Of a DNA stretch of 64,000 nucleotides, positions 9,978-18,661 are shown piece after piece; position 1 is the stretch's first letter, and each line of letters starts with the position of its first letter. The position numbers were made by a program, and so were the translations under genes. The notes under the pieces were generated by a model. That model was not told where the DNA came from. It ran no database searches and saw only the letters and a program-made list of their open reading frames with translations. Location of the stretch: NCBI RefSeq assembly GCF_029278605.1, contig NZ_CP119572.1, forward strand, positions 682,001 to 746,000, given 5' to 3'. The stretch comes from Cupriavidus sp. WKF15. GTDB lineage: Bacteria > Pseudomonadota > Gammaproteobacteria > Burkholderiales > Burkholderiaceae.

Positions 9978-10598
9978 TTAGCCGCGCCGCTGCGGCAGGA
10001 TGGCGTCCAGGAACGCCGTGGCGCGGAATTCCAGCTCGGCCACGTAGTCGTCCACGCGGCGGCGGAAATAGCGCCAGAAAATCAGTGCCGGGATCGCCAC
10101 GATCAGGCCGAAGGCGGTGTTGTACAGCGCTACCGAGATACCGTGAGCGAGCTGCTCGGGATTGGCGCCCGTGCCGCCCTGGCTGCCAAAGATCTCGATC
10201 ATGCCGATGACGGTGCCGAGCAGGCCCATCAGCGGGGCGACCGAAGCGATGGTGCCCAGCGCGTTCAGGTAGCGCTCCAGGTCATGGGCAACCACGCGAC
10301 CAGCTTCCTCCACGACTTCCTTGGCGGCGTCGCGCGAAGTCTGCGGCTGCAGCACCACGTGGCGCAGTCCGGCCGCAAGGACGCGGCCCAGCGGCGAACT
10401 CTGTTCCAGCGTATTGACCACTTCCGGCGTGGCGCGGCGCTGCTGCGCGGCCGAGAGCGCTTCTTCGTAGAGGCGGGTCGGAAGCACCTTGCTGCGCTTG
10501 AGGGTAAGGAAGCGCTCCACGATCAGTGCCAGCGCAAGAACCGAAGCGAGCAGCAGCGGCCAGATCGGCCAGCCGGCCGCTTGAATGATCGAAAACAA
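9978..10598 (-). CDS. exbB: ExbB/TolQ/MotA-family proton channel protein
   Basis: 206 aa with three membrane segments: one at the N-terminus (WPIWPLLLASVLALALIVERF) and two in the C-terminal half (TIASVAPLMGLLGTVIGMI, LYNTAFGLIVAIPALIFW). Partner of ExbD. The frame has an upstream extension of 30 residues, but no ATG fits; the likely start is a TTG at 10598 preceded by GGGGGT, giving (M)FSIIQAAGWPIW. A GTG at 10604 is an alternative. Confidence 0.9.
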   Translation of the reverse strand: MFSIIQAAGWPIWPLLLASVLALALIVERFLTLKRSKVLPTRLYEEALSAAQQRRATPEVVNTLEQSSPLGRVLAAGLRHVVLQPQTSRDAAKEVVEEAGRVVAHDLERYLNALGTIASVAPLMGLLGTVIGMIEIFGSQGGTGANPEQLAHGISVALYNTAFGLIVAIPALIFWRYFRRRVDDYVAELEFRATAFLDAILPQRRG

Positions 10599-10795
10599 TT
10601 GGACCCCCGAATCGACAACCAAACACGACAAAAAAACGACCGGCTTTATATGGCAGGCCTTGGATGCGCGCACACCGGGTCTCTGCACGCAGCGGCACTG
10701 CTCCGAAAATCAGGCAGCACTCTAACCCGCGCCATGGCGCGCGGCAAGACGCTGGCAACGGGTGTCTCGGCCGCGCATCGGTGCGGTGACGCACG

Positions 10796-10909
10796 CTTTC
10801 CACAGCGAGGCGGGACAGTATTGTGGATGGATTGTGGAAACCAGCCGGACAAGCAGGCTAAGTTATTGATCCGAAAGGGTAAAGATGGCGCTGCCTGTTT
10901 TTTGTGCAG
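10796..10909 (+). repeat. Non-coding repeat unit A (DnaA-box-like, possible small RNA)
   Basis: First of three well-matched units in the exbB-xseA gap. Order: CTTTCCACA (10796-10804), GGGACAG, ATTGTGGATGGATTGTGGAA (from 10820), CTAAGTTATTGAT (10858-10870), then a weak hairpin CTGC...GCAG (10891-10909). TTTCCACA to ATTGTGG is 23 nt and ATTGTGG to CTAAG is 38 nt, identical in units B and C. It has no open frame of its own. Strand is assigned by the position of the terminal hairpin and is tentative. Confidence 0.75.
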
Positions 10910-10978
10910 ATCGGGTCTCACCGCCCTTATTTGGCTGTGGATAGGCTTTCGCAGGCATCGGGAGGGGTTTACCCGCTG

Positions 10979-11091
10979 CTTTCCACATGACTACGGGACA
11001 GGATTGTGGACGGCCTGTGGAAATTGTTCTGAGAAGGAAGCTAAGTCATTGATTTCAATGGGAGGATGCATCCCTGCCTAAAAAATGGGCA
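10979..11091 (+). repeat. Non-coding repeat unit B (DnaA-box-like, possible small RNA)
   Basis: Order: CTTTCCACA (10979-10987), GGGACAG, ATTGTGGACGGCCTGTGGA (11003-11021), CTAAGTCATTGATTT (11041-11055), then TGCC...GGCA hairpin (11075-11091). Shares a 19-bp identical core with unit C, 170 bp away, and the same internal distances as unit A. Confidence 0.8.
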
Positions 11092-11148
11092 ATGTGGCGC
11101 GCAGCAGCTCGCGGCATCTGCCGCCAAAGTCCTGGCCAATGTCGGTCT

Positions 11149-11262
11149 TTTTCCACACACCACAGGGAGAGCATTGTGGACGGCCTGTGGACAACCCTTG
11201 GAGATCGATCCTAACTCCTTGATTTATCAGGGGGTGCCGGCCATTGCCCGCAAAATAGGCAA
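11149..11262 (+). repeat. Non-coding repeat unit C (DnaA-box-like, possible small RNA)
   Basis: Order: TTTTCCACA (11149-11157, a full match to the relaxed DnaA box TTWTNCACA), GGGAGAG, ATTGTGGACGGCCTGTGGA (11173-11191), CTAACTCCTTGATTT (11211-11225), then TTGCC...GGCAA hairpin (11244-11262). Internal distances equal those of A and B. Confidence 0.8.
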
Positions 11263-11391
11263 GGGTACCGTGCAAAGGGCATGAAACAGGCTTGTGGCCC
11301 TTGGGATTCATCTCCCGGACCGGCTTGATGACATCGCACCGGCGCAGGCGACTAACGCTGTACATTCTCAGCGCTTGTGCCGAATGAATCT

Positions 11392-11490
11392 CTTTTATCC
11401 AGAGTTCCTGTGGATAACTTTGTGAACAAGCCCGGGGTGCCGCCTGTAAGTGATTGACGCGTAAGGAAATTGGTTACATTGCCTAATTTT
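11392..11490 (+). repeat. Diverged fourth repeat unit D with a perfect DnaA box
   Basis: TTTTATCC, CTGTGGATAAC (perfect reverse DnaA box TGTGGATAA at 11409-11417), GTAAGTGATTGAC (from 11446) and an ATTGCCTAATTTTT tail echo the order of units A-C, with a one-base change in spacing. It lies about 150 bp upstream of the xseA start. Confidence 0.5.
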
Positions 11491-11638
11491 TGTTGCGCTC
11501 CGAAAATTCATAAGAATCAAAGGCTTGTACCTACTCATGCGGATTCCGGCAGGGGTTGGCGACAACATATCTCCCCTCTTGACATAGCCGTTATGCTGTG
11601 GACATGTCCAACCCACGCCGCATGCACGGCGACGCCCC

Positions 11639-13024
11639 ATGCCCGAGCCGCAGAACTTTTCGCGTGACTTGCCTTCCATGCCCGCCCGAAACCCGCGCGA
11701 AGCGATCCCGGTCGGCGAACTGAACCATGCGATCGCGACCATGCTTGAGCGTGGTTTTCCTTTGACCTGGGTACGGGGCGAGATTTCCAACCTGACCCGG
11801 GCGGCCAGCGGCCACTGGTATTTCTCGCTCAAGGACGCGCGTGCGCAGATTCGCTGCGTGATGTTCCGCGGGCGCAATCAGCATGTCGACTTCACGCCGC
11901 GCGAAGGCGAGGCGGTGGAAGTGCGTGCCGTGGTTACGCTTTACGAAGCGCGCGGCGACCTGCAGCTTGGCGTCGAGGCCATGCGCCGTGCCGGCCTCGG
12001 CAATCTTTACGAAGCGTTCCTGCGCCTGAAGGAAAAACTGGCACAGGCAGGACTGTTCGCGCTCGAGCGCAAGCGGCCCGTGCCCGCGCACCCGCGCGCG
12101 ATCGGCATCGTCACATCGCTGCAGGCGGCCGCGCTGCGCGATGTGCTGACCACGCTGCGCCGGCGCGCGCCGCACGTGCCGGTGATGGTCTATCCGGCGC
12201 CGGTGCAGGGCGCCGGCGCCGCGCAGAAGATTGCCGACATGCTCGATCAGGCCTCTGCCCGGCGCGAGTGCGACGTGATCATCCTGTGCCGCGGCGGCGG
12301 CAGTATCGAAGACCTGTGGTCGTTCAACGAAGAGGTGGTGGCGCACGCCATCGCGCGCAGCGCGGTGCCGGTGATCTCGGGCGTGGGCCATGAAACCGAC
12401 TTCACCATCGCCGATTTCGTGGCCGACGTGCGCGCGCCCACGCCTACTGGAGCGGCGGAACTGGTCAGCCCGGACCGCGGGCACCTGCTGGCGCTGACGC
12501 GCCGGGCCGGGGACGCACTGGCGCAGTCGATGCGCCGCGAGCTGGACCGGCGCGCGCAGCACCTGGACTGGCTCGCGCGCCGGCTGCGCAGTCCGCAGGC
12601 GCAACTGCAGGAGCGGCGCGCGCGCGTCGACAATCTGGCGCGACACTTGCGTTCGGCATTGCGGGAGACCGTGGTGGCACAGCGCCACCGCCAGCAAGTG
12701 CTGGCGATGCGCTGGACCGCCTGCCGGCCCGACACGGCCGCGGCGAGCGCGGACGTCGCGCGGTTGTCGCAGCGCATGCAGGCCGCGGCGGCCCGCCAGC
12801 AGGAGCGGCAGGCGCAGCGCCTGGCACGCGTCGCGGGCGCGCTTGAACTGCTGGCGCCGCAACGTACGCTGGAGCGCGGCTATGCCGTGCTGCTCGACCA
12901 GCGTGGCCGCGCCCTGCGTTCGCCGGCCGAACTGCGTGCGGGCAGTGTCGTGGAGGCCCACCTTGCCGAAGGCGTGGCCGACCTTGCCATTGCCGCCGTG
13001 CAGGCCAAGCTGGGCGGATTCTGA
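11639..13024 (+). CDS. xseA: Exodeoxyribonuclease VII large subunit
   Basis: 461 aa. With XseB (not in the window) it degrades single-stranded DNA in both directions. N-terminal OB fold ([38 protein letters not shown]), catalytic domain ([53 protein letters not shown]) and a long coiled-coil C-terminal part. The start at 11639 lacks a clear ribosome site; an internal ATG at 11678 ([10 protein letters not shown]) is the alternative. Confidence 0.95.
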   Translation: MPEPQNFSRDLPSMPARNPREAIPVGELNHAIATMLERGFPLTWVRGEISNLTRAASGHWYFSLKDARAQIRCVMFRGRNQHVDFTPREGEAVEVRAVVTLYEARGDLQLGVEAMRRAGLGNLYEAFLRLKEKLAQAGLFALERKRPVPAHPRAIGIVTSLQAAALRDVLTTLRRRAPHVPVMVYPAPVQGAGAAQKIADMLDQASARRECDVIILCRGGGSIEDLWSFNEEVVAHAIARSAVPVISGVGHETDFTIADFVADVRAPTPTGAAELVSPDRGHLLALTRRAGDALAQSMRRELDRRAQHLDWLARRLRSPQAQLQERRARVDNLARHLRSALRETVVAQRHRQQVLAMRWTACRPDTAAASADVARLSQRMQAAAARQQERQAQRLARVAGALELLAPQRTLERGYAVLLDQRGRALRSPAELRAGSVVEAHLAEGVADLAIAAVQAKLGGF

Positions 13025-13157
13025 GCAGGCTGCCCGCGCCGGCGCGGACAAACTAACATGACCCCAGGGGGCTTTGCGCCGCGGTTTGCGTGGGTCTTGC
13101 AAGTCTCCTACAATCGGCAATTCCCCGACCACAACCCCAACCCACAGAGACAGAACA

Positions 13158-13739
13158 ATGGAACACAAGCTCCCCCCGCTGCCGTACGCGCATGATGCCC
13201 TGGCTCCGCACATCTCCAAGGAGACGCTGGAGTTCCACCATGACAAGCATCACCAGACCTACGTCACCAACCTGAACAACCTCATCAAGGGCACCGAGTT
13301 CGAGAACGCGACCCTGGAAGAGATCACCAAGAAGTCGTCCGGCGGCATCTTCAACAACGCCGCCCAGGTGTGGAACCACACCTTCTACTGGGACTCGATG
13401 AAGCCCAACGGCGGCGGCCAGCCGACCGGCGCCCTGGCTGACGCCATCAACGCCAAGTGGGGCTCGTTCGACAAGTTCAAGGAAGAATTCACCAAGACCG
13501 CCGTCGGCACCTTCGGTTCGGGCTGGGCCTGGCTGGTCAAGAAGGCCGACGGCTCGCTGGACCTGGTGTCGACCTCGAACGCCGCCACGCCGCTGACCAC
13601 CGACGCCAAGCCGCTGCTGACCTGCGACGTGTGGGAACACGCCTACTACATCGACTACCGCAATGCCCGTCCGAAGTACGTCGAGGCATTCTGGAACGTC
13701 GTGAACTGGGACTTCGCCAGCAAGAACTTCGCCGGCTGA
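13158..13739 (+). CDS. sodB: Superoxide dismutase (Fe)
   Basis: 193 aa cytoplasmic enzyme converting superoxide to hydrogen peroxide and oxygen. N-terminal [19 protein letters not shown], metal ligands in [11 protein letters not shown] and WNHTFYW, and in the C-terminal [13 protein letters not shown]. The pattern is of the Fe-type. The frame is open 28 codons upstream, but the family always starts at MEHKLP/MEHTLP. It has its own terminator. Confidence 0.97.
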   Translation: MEHKLPPLPYAHDALAPHISKETLEFHHDKHHQTYVTNLNNLIKGTEFENATLEEITKKSSGGIFNNAAQVWNHTFYWDSMKPNGGGQPTGALADAINAKWGSFDKFKEEFTKTAVGTFGSGWAWLVKKADGSLDLVSTSNAATPLTTDAKPLLTCDVWEHAYYIDYRNARPKYVEAFWNVVNWDFASKNFAG

Positions 13740-13759
13740 TCCGTTTCAGCGCCGATGTG

Positions 13760-13785
13760 AAAAAGGGCCCGCCGGGCCCTTTTTT
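13760..13785 (+). terminator. Rho-independent terminator of sodB
   Basis: GGGCCC-GCC-GGGCCC stem-loop preceded by five A and followed by six T, starting 20 bp after the sodB stop. Confidence 0.92.
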
Positions 13786-13962
13786 CATGGGCGCATCGTT
13801 TCGACTTCGCAACACGCGCAGGGCAGATCCGGTTGCCGTTTCTTTCCGTCGCGGGGAAAGAGTTACTGACGATACGAACGGGTGCCGGGCGGGGGCAGGC
13901 AGGAATGAACGTTGCTCACACGGATGTCAGGGAACCCCATCGACTTTCGCGGAGTCCACATC

Positions 13963-14478
13963 ATGCCCGAATTCAAGTCCAGGCTGACCGACTACCACTA
14001 CGGCGGCCACAGCGCGGTGAGCAATGATCGCGGCCGGTTCGCTGCCGCAGAGGTGACGCCGGCCAGTCACGACAACTACCTGATCCAGCCGTATGTCCCA
14101 TCAGGCGCCAACGAGCCGGTCGGGGTCGAACGCTACGGCATGTATGGCGTGGCACCGGGGTGGCCGGCCACGGACGCTCTGGCTAGCCCTGCCTATGTCG
14201 AGCCCATACCTGGATGCTATGACGGTGACGGCGTGCGTACCGGGGCGCAGGCGAGCGAGGCCAGACTGCTCGAGCGGTTCGAGGTGGAGATCGCCCAGGT
14301 CGTCGACCCGGGCATTGTCAAGGCCGAAATCGAAACGGGGGTTTGCACGCTGCGCGGCACGGTACGCGATGCCGCCACCCGGATTCGCATCGAAGCGATT
14401 GCCGGCCAATGTCTTCCGGAGTACGCCATACACAGCGAACTGCTGACATCGACGCCGCCACAGGCCGCAAGCGATTGA
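13963..14478 (+). CDS. BON-domain-like protein
   Basis: 171 aa. The N-terminal half is polar with many Tyr/Gly/Pro (DYHYGGHSAVSND). The C-terminal ~70 residues look like a BON domain (LLERFEVEIAQVVDPGIVKAEI... GVCTLRGTVRDAATRIRIEAIAG). BON proteins usually bind phospholipid and appear in envelope stress responses, but no signal peptide is seen here. Start at MPEFKSRL, preceded by GCGGAG. The first of several small stress-type genes. Confidence 0.65.
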   Translation: MPEFKSRLTDYHYGGHSAVSNDRGRFAAAEVTPASHDNYLIQPYVPSGANEPVGVERYGMYGVAPGWPATDALASPAYVEPIPGCYDGDGVRTGAQASEARLLERFEVEIAQVVDPGIVKAEIETGVCTLRGTVRDAATRIRIEAIAGQCLPEYAIHSELLTSTPPQAASD

Positions 14479-14521
14479 CGGCGCCATGCATGTCGTCGCC
14501 GGCCGCACCGCCTGATTCGCC

Positions 14522-14671
14522 ATGAAGCCGCATATCCAGAAATCGCGCCGTGCTCTGCGCAAAGACGAGCCGCATGGCCGCAGCCGCTTCTACATGCAGC
14601 TGCTCGTCTTGCTGTGCGTGCTGGGGTTCGTGTACCTGCTGATCGTTCTGTACCCGCGCGGCGCGTGGTAA
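14522..14671 (+). CDS. Small single-pass membrane protein, 49 aa
   Basis: MKPHIQKSRRALRKDEPHG leads into one membrane helix (YMQLLVLLCVLGFVYLLIVLY), then a short PRGAW tail. The positive N-terminus suggests N-in orientation. It starts 43 bp after the BON-like gene, on the same strand, and may share its transcript. Function unknown; no family recognised. Confidence 0.6.
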   Translation: MKPHIQKSRRALRKDEPHGRSRFYMQLLVLLCVLGFVYLLIVLYPRGAW

Positions 14672-14709
14672 TGCAGCGTGGTAATGCGGCCAGCGAATGC
14701 GGCCAGCGA

Positions 14710-15684
14710 TCAGCCGCATATCGCGTCATGCAGTATCTTCAAAAGCCGCTCGGTTTGCCGGATGCGCGACTGTTCGAACTGGTAGGCATCATGGTCCCCA
14801 TCGGCCTTCGCCTGCGATGCGCGGATGCGCGCCAGCGCGAGGCTTTCCTTTTGCGTGCGCATCGCGGCAAACAGGGCGTGCTCGGCGGCCTTGTCCTCGG
14901 CCGCGGCCAGGGTCATGCCGCTGAATGCGTGTCCGGTATGGCAGCGAAAGCGCAGCGGGTGCGTATCGCGGAGCTGCCACATCGCCCCGCCGCATTCGGG
15001 ACAGGTGATGGCCGCGCGCATGGCAATGCGGTCCAGGTCTTCAACGCCGCCCTCTGGACTGCCTGCGGTGGCGGCCTCGGTTCGCAGTGCGTCCATGTCT
15101 TTCTCCCACTGGTGTTGACCTCCGCCGGCATGAAGCAGGCCCGCAATGGCTTCCCCGATTTCGCGGGGTTCTGCTACGGCATCGGCACCGGCGGCCTCCA
15201 TTGCCGCGCGCGGCATGGATGACGCCTCCGCATTGCACGGGTGCTGGATCAGCGTGCGTCCGCCAAAGGCGCGCACGAATGCCAGGCCCGCAGCGCCGTC
15301 ATCGAGATCGCCGCTGAGGATCACGCCGATCACACGCGGTCCGAACGCAACCGCCGCGGAGCGGAACAGCGGATCGATCGCAGGCCGGCTGTGGTTCTCC
15401 TGGGCGCCGTGCGAGAGTTCGATCTCTTTCGCCGTGACAAGCATGTGGTAGTCGGGGGGGGCCACGTAGATGTGGCCGGCATGCCAGGTTTCCCCATGGC
15501 GCGGATATGACGCGGGCAGCTTTCCCCACCGCGCCAGCAGGCTTGGCAGCTGAGACTGGTGCTTGCCTACATGCAGGACGATGAAGACGGCGGCATCGAG
15601 ATCCGCCGGCAGAGCGGCCACGAGGTCCCGCAGCACAGCGAAGGCGCCGCGCGAACCGCCGATCACCACGATATTTCGGGTCAT
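14710..15684 (-). CDS. CheB-like methylesterase with C-terminal zinc ribbon
   Basis: 324 aa. The first ~185 residues match the CheB catalytic domain: nucleophile in VVIGGSRGAFAVL, His in FIVLHVGKHQSQL and Asp in GVILSGDLDDGAAGL. No receiver domain is present. The rest contains a possible zinc site (CPECGGAMW... FRCHTGHAF) and a helical tail. No cheR, receptor or cheA lies nearby, so it is an orphan. Start at MTRNIVVIGG; the frame is open nine codons further. Confidence 0.82.
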   Translation of the reverse strand: MTRNIVVIGGSRGAFAVLRDLVAALPADLDAAVFIVLHVGKHQSQLPSLLARWGKLPASYPRHGETWHAGHIYVAPPDYHMLVTAKEIELSHGAQENHSRPAIDPLFRSAAVAFGPRVIGVILSGDLDDGAAGLAFVRAFGGRTLIQHPCNAEASSMPRAAMEAAGADAVAEPREIGEAIAGLLHAGGGQHQWEKDMDALRTEAATAGSPEGGVEDLDRIAMRAAITCPECGGAMWQLRDTHPLRFRCHTGHAFSGMTLAAAEDKAAEHALFAAMRTQKESLALARIRASQAKADGDHDAYQFEQSRIRQTERLLKILHDAICG

Positions 15685-15782
15685 TGAAGCTCCTGCAACC
15701 CCGCCTGCCACGCAGTGGATATGCCATGCAGGCGGTCACGAACCGGGTGCGCCGCTGGGCCGTGTCCGGAGTTCACGGTGCT

Positions 15783-16556
15783 TTACTGGCTGGTCGCGTC
15801 CCCGTCGCCTTCGCCGCCATTGATCTCGTTGGCCGTCTTGCGGTTGTCGATCGGCCTGCGCGGGTCTGGTTTGGCAGCGTTGCCCGAGGTCTCATCGTCG
15901 ACCAAGCCGTTGCCTTCCCCGGTGACCCTGACTTCGATCGTCTCCGGTGTTGGCGGGGCTTCTTCCCCGGATGTATGGTTGCCTGAGGCCACGGCCTTGA
16001 CGGGCATTGCTGGCTCCCGGATATCGGTAAGGGCGGTTTGGCTAACCGGTAACTTTGTCGCCGAAGCCGCCAGCGCGTAGTAGTGCGGAATGCGTTGCAG
16101 CGCCCATGCGGACGCCGCCTGGCGGATCTCGGTGCGGTTGCCGCGAAAGCGCCGGGTTTCGGTGAACGCATGGGGCAGGCCGGCCCGCGCTTCCAGGCGG
16201 ATCAGCCACGCAAAGCATTGCGTGCCCGGGGGAGTGCCGTCCGGCGCGCCATCATCGGCTACGCCGGTATTGGCGATGGCGACGTTGGCCCCGCTGAGCC
16301 TCATCACGCCACGCGCCATGGCCAGCGACACAGCTTCGCTGGTCAGCCCGTGCCGGCGGATGAGCGTGGCGCTCACGCCCAGGATCTGCGTCTTGGCATC
16401 GGGCGAGTAGGCCACGACGGCGCACTTCAGCGTGCTGCCGCAGCCAGGCACATCGGCGATATGCGAAGCAATCAGCCCGGCCGTGCATGACTCGGCCGTG
16501 GCAAGGCGCAATCCGCGCCGCTGCAGGAAGCGGGCGGTTTCCTCGATCGGATCCAT
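15783..16556 (-). CDS. CinA-C family nicotinamide-nucleotide amidase-like protein
   Basis: 257 aa. Residues ~1-165 match the CinA C-terminal domain (LATAESCTAGLIASHIADVPG; YSPDAKTQILGV; NTGVADDGAPDGTPPGT), which deamidates NMN. A ~90-residue Ser/Thr/Glu/Asp-rich tail, probably disordered, is not part of the family. Start at MDPIEETARFL, preceded by AGCGGAA; a GTG 15 codons upstream is possible. Confidence 0.82.
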   Translation of the reverse strand: MDPIEETARFLQRRGLRLATAESCTAGLIASHIADVPGCGSTLKCAVVAYSPDAKTQILGVSATLIRRHGLTSEAVSLAMARGVMRLSGANVAIANTGVADDGAPDGTPPGTQCFAWLIRLEARAGLPHAFTETRRFRGNRTEIRQAASAWALQRIPHYYALAASATKLPVSQTALTDIREPAMPVKAVASGNHTSGEEAPPTPETIEVRVTGEGNGLVDDETSGNAAKPDPRRPIDNRKTANEINGGEGDGDATSQ

Positions 16557-16637
16557 GGCATGTTCCGCTGGGCTATACGTCCCCTTCGCAGCAAGCTTCA
16601 CGCCAGAACTGCCTGGGCTGCGCGAGCCGGCGGGCAG

Positions 16638-16862
16638 TCAGCCCCGGATCTGGCGCGGATCATGGCCGAACGAGCTGCGGCTGCGAATCTGGCCGTCCCG
16701 GCCGTGGATGAACAGCTCACTCTTGCTCTGCCTTGCCATCTCGGTGGCAACCTCGATCGCATCTTCCTGGGTTGCAAACAGCTTCCTGCTGGCGGGGTTG
16801 CTGGCTTCCTCGACGGCCCAGCCTTGCAGTGCCGGCACGACATGCACATCCATGGACTTCAT
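16638..16862 (-). CDS. DUF2188 domain protein
   Basis: 74 aa. MDVHVVPALQGWAVEEASN ... FATQEDAIEVATEMARQ ... ELFIHGRDGQIRSRSSFGHDP is the usual DUF2188 pattern. The fold is small and the function unknown; it is often found near general stress genes. Start at MKSMDVHVVP because GGAGG lies 9 bp upstream; a longer frame starting 16 residues before (MNNSRGTG) is possible. Confidence 0.8.
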   Translation of the reverse strand: MKSMDVHVVPALQGWAVEEASNPASRKLFATQEDAIEVATEMARQSKSELFIHGRDGQIRSRSSFGHDPRQIRG

Positions 16863-17041
16863 TTCCGGTACCTCCGGTTTGCCCGTTCCCCTTGAGTTAT
16901 TCATCGGCAGGCGGGCCGAGGCAATCGGCGCGTGTCTGACAACGGCGTAGGCGAAACGCGTACGAGAATGCAGGTGCCCGCGGCCTGCGGCGGCCCAGCG
17001 AGCCGTAAAGATCCACCCGAGGCCTCCCACCGCGGTGCGCG

Positions 17042-18055
17042 CTATTGCGCCCCGTACGGAAAGCCGTGCTGCGCGCTCATCCGGTCAAGCCGCGCGCGCA
17101 TGCGGGCCAGGTCGGCGGCGAGCTGGCGCGCCATGAACGGGAGCGGGCCGGACTGCATGTCGGCCCCTGCGGTGGCCATGGGCGCGGCGGGCGATGGCGC
17201 CTGCCCGGTTTCGAGCGCCTCGGCCATCGACAGCAGCGCGGGCTCGATGCCCGGGTCTTCGCCCTCGCGCATGCCCGTTTCGTGTTCGATCGCGGCCATG
17301 AGTTCCAGCGCGCTGATGCAGACGCGCGCGGCGTGCTGGGTCTCTTCGAACTCTGCTGCCGGCACGCCGGTCTCCTTGGCCACGGAGGGAATCAGCCCGC
17401 GCAGGGGAATCAGTGTCGTGCCGAGGTCGAGCATGGCCTTGCGCTGTTCCGCGGCATCGGCAAAGCCGCTCTGCATCTTGCGGTGGACCGCTGCGCTGGC
17501 CCGCAGCAGCGCGGCCAGCAGGATGCGCCAGGCATAGGAGGCATGGGCGGGCAACGCGAACGAGAACACGAGCGCGATCGCCGTGCCGATAAGGACATCG
17601 ACGGTGCGCCACAGCGCGTCATAGACGTTCTGGTTGCCATGGCCGGCGGTGATCACCACGGTGATCGCTGCGAGCAGGGCGATATAGCCGCCCTTGCCAA
17701 TGGCGTGGTACGCACAGTAGCCGCAAATGATGGCCATCAGCAAGTACGTCAGCAGCGGCATGCCGACATACGATTGCTGCACGATCAGCGCCAGGCCCGC
17801 CAGCGCGCCGATCAGCGTGCCCAGCCCGCGCTCGGCCGCGCGGCGCCGGATATTGCCGTGGTGCTGCAGCCCGCCGATCACCACCAGCACCGTGATGGTG
17901 GCCCACTCGCCGTGCGGGATGTCGATGCCAGTGGTCAGTGCGATCGATGCCAGCAGCGCGAATGCGACGCGTATCGCGTGGAACTGCCTGGCCTGACGGA
18001 AGCGAAGGTTCGTGTCGAACAGCACATCGGTGGTCTTGCGCAGGAGATCGAGCAT
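17042..18055 (-). CDS. FUSC-family inner-membrane protein
   Basis: 337 aa. Six or so membrane segments in the first ~190 residues (FALLASIALTTGIDIPHGEW; GTLIGALAGLALIVQQSYV; LLAAITVVITAGHGNQNVYD) with the IGTAIALVFSFALP block typical of fusaric-acid-resistance/FUSC proteins, then a helical cytoplasmic half. Possible efflux role; substrate unknown. The ATG at 18055 (MLDLLRKTTD) is preferred over one 18 codons upstream. Confidence 0.8.
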   Translation of the reverse strand: MLDLLRKTTDVLFDTNLRFRQARQFHAIRVAFALLASIALTTGIDIPHGEWATITVLVVIGGLQHHGNIRRRAAERGLGTLIGALAGLALIVQQSYVGMPLLTYLLMAIICGYCAYHAIGKGGYIALLAAITVVITAGHGNQNVYDALWRTVDVLIGTAIALVFSFALPAHASYAWRILLAALLRASAAVHRKMQSGFADAAEQRKAMLDLGTTLIPLRGLIPSVAKETGVPAAEFEETQHAARVCISALELMAAIEHETGMREGEDPGIEPALLSMAEALETGQAPSPAAPMATAGADMQSGPLPFMARQLAADLARMRARLDRMSAQHGFPYGAQ

Positions 18056-18182
18056 GATCGCGTGGCGGCTGGGGGCGAATGCCAAGTGTACGTCACGTTG
18101 CGCGGCCACGAGCGACGCATTTGCGTTGGCGGCCAGTGCCGGGTGCGAGGTCCCGGGCGCTAGCGCAGGGGCGCGGGGCTTC

Positions 18183-18464
18183 TTACTCTTTCATCCATGC
18201 CTGGTTGCGCCACGACACGATTTCATTGGGTGGCGCTGCACCGCCCGGCGCGCCGCCCTTGCGGTACGCGAGCGTGAACAGGACCAGCGAGGTGCGGCGC
18301 GACGAGTACCGGTCGCGTAGCGGCATGCCAGACCTTACCGGCCACCAGTGCGGCGGCAGCCGTCCGGCGCTGGCGTAGGCCAGGCCGCAGTATCCCCAGC
18401 CGGACGATGACAGCTGCCACAGCCAGCGGAATCCTTCATTGGGAGGGCGGGAGCGTACGCGCAT
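18183..18464 (-). CDS. Hypothetical Trp-rich protein, 93 aa
   Basis: No family recognised. The reason to believe it is a strong ribosome site (AGGGAGGAAACTGC before the ATG). The protein is rich in Trp, Gly and Arg (GFRWLWQLSSSGWGYCGLAY; PPHWWP; WRNQAWMKE) without a signal peptide or membrane helix. Confidence 0.5.
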   Translation of the reverse strand: MRVRSRPPNEGFRWLWQLSSSGWGYCGLAYASAGRLPPHWWPVRSGMPLRDRYSSRRTSLVLFTLAYRKGGAPGGAAPPNEIVSWRNQAWMKE

Positions 18465-18661
18465 GCAGTTTCCTCCCTGCAGGACGGCTGGCGCGTTAGT
18501 GCATGACGGCTGGCCGGCACTGCCGGCTAGCCGCGCTCATGGGAGGCGGGCAGGGCGCTTTGTCGCGGCGACAGCGCTGCCTCGAATCCGTACCTGCCAA
18601 CATAGCATCTGGTGGCGGCGCAGGGGAAGTTTCCTACCAAGGCGCAACTGCCGCGTACGCT

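Noticed and set aside
10796..11491. Replication origin
   Set aside because: Several DnaA-like boxes are present, but there is no dnaA, dnaN, gidA or parAB nearby and no clear AT-rich unwinding element; the regular spacing fits repeats better.
10796..11491. CRISPR array
   Set aside because: Units are ~115 bp with unequal, 57-130 bp gaps and imperfect repeats, without short direct repeats or cas genes.
11604..11640. Upstream ATG for xseA at 11604
   Set aside because: It is in a different frame from xseA.
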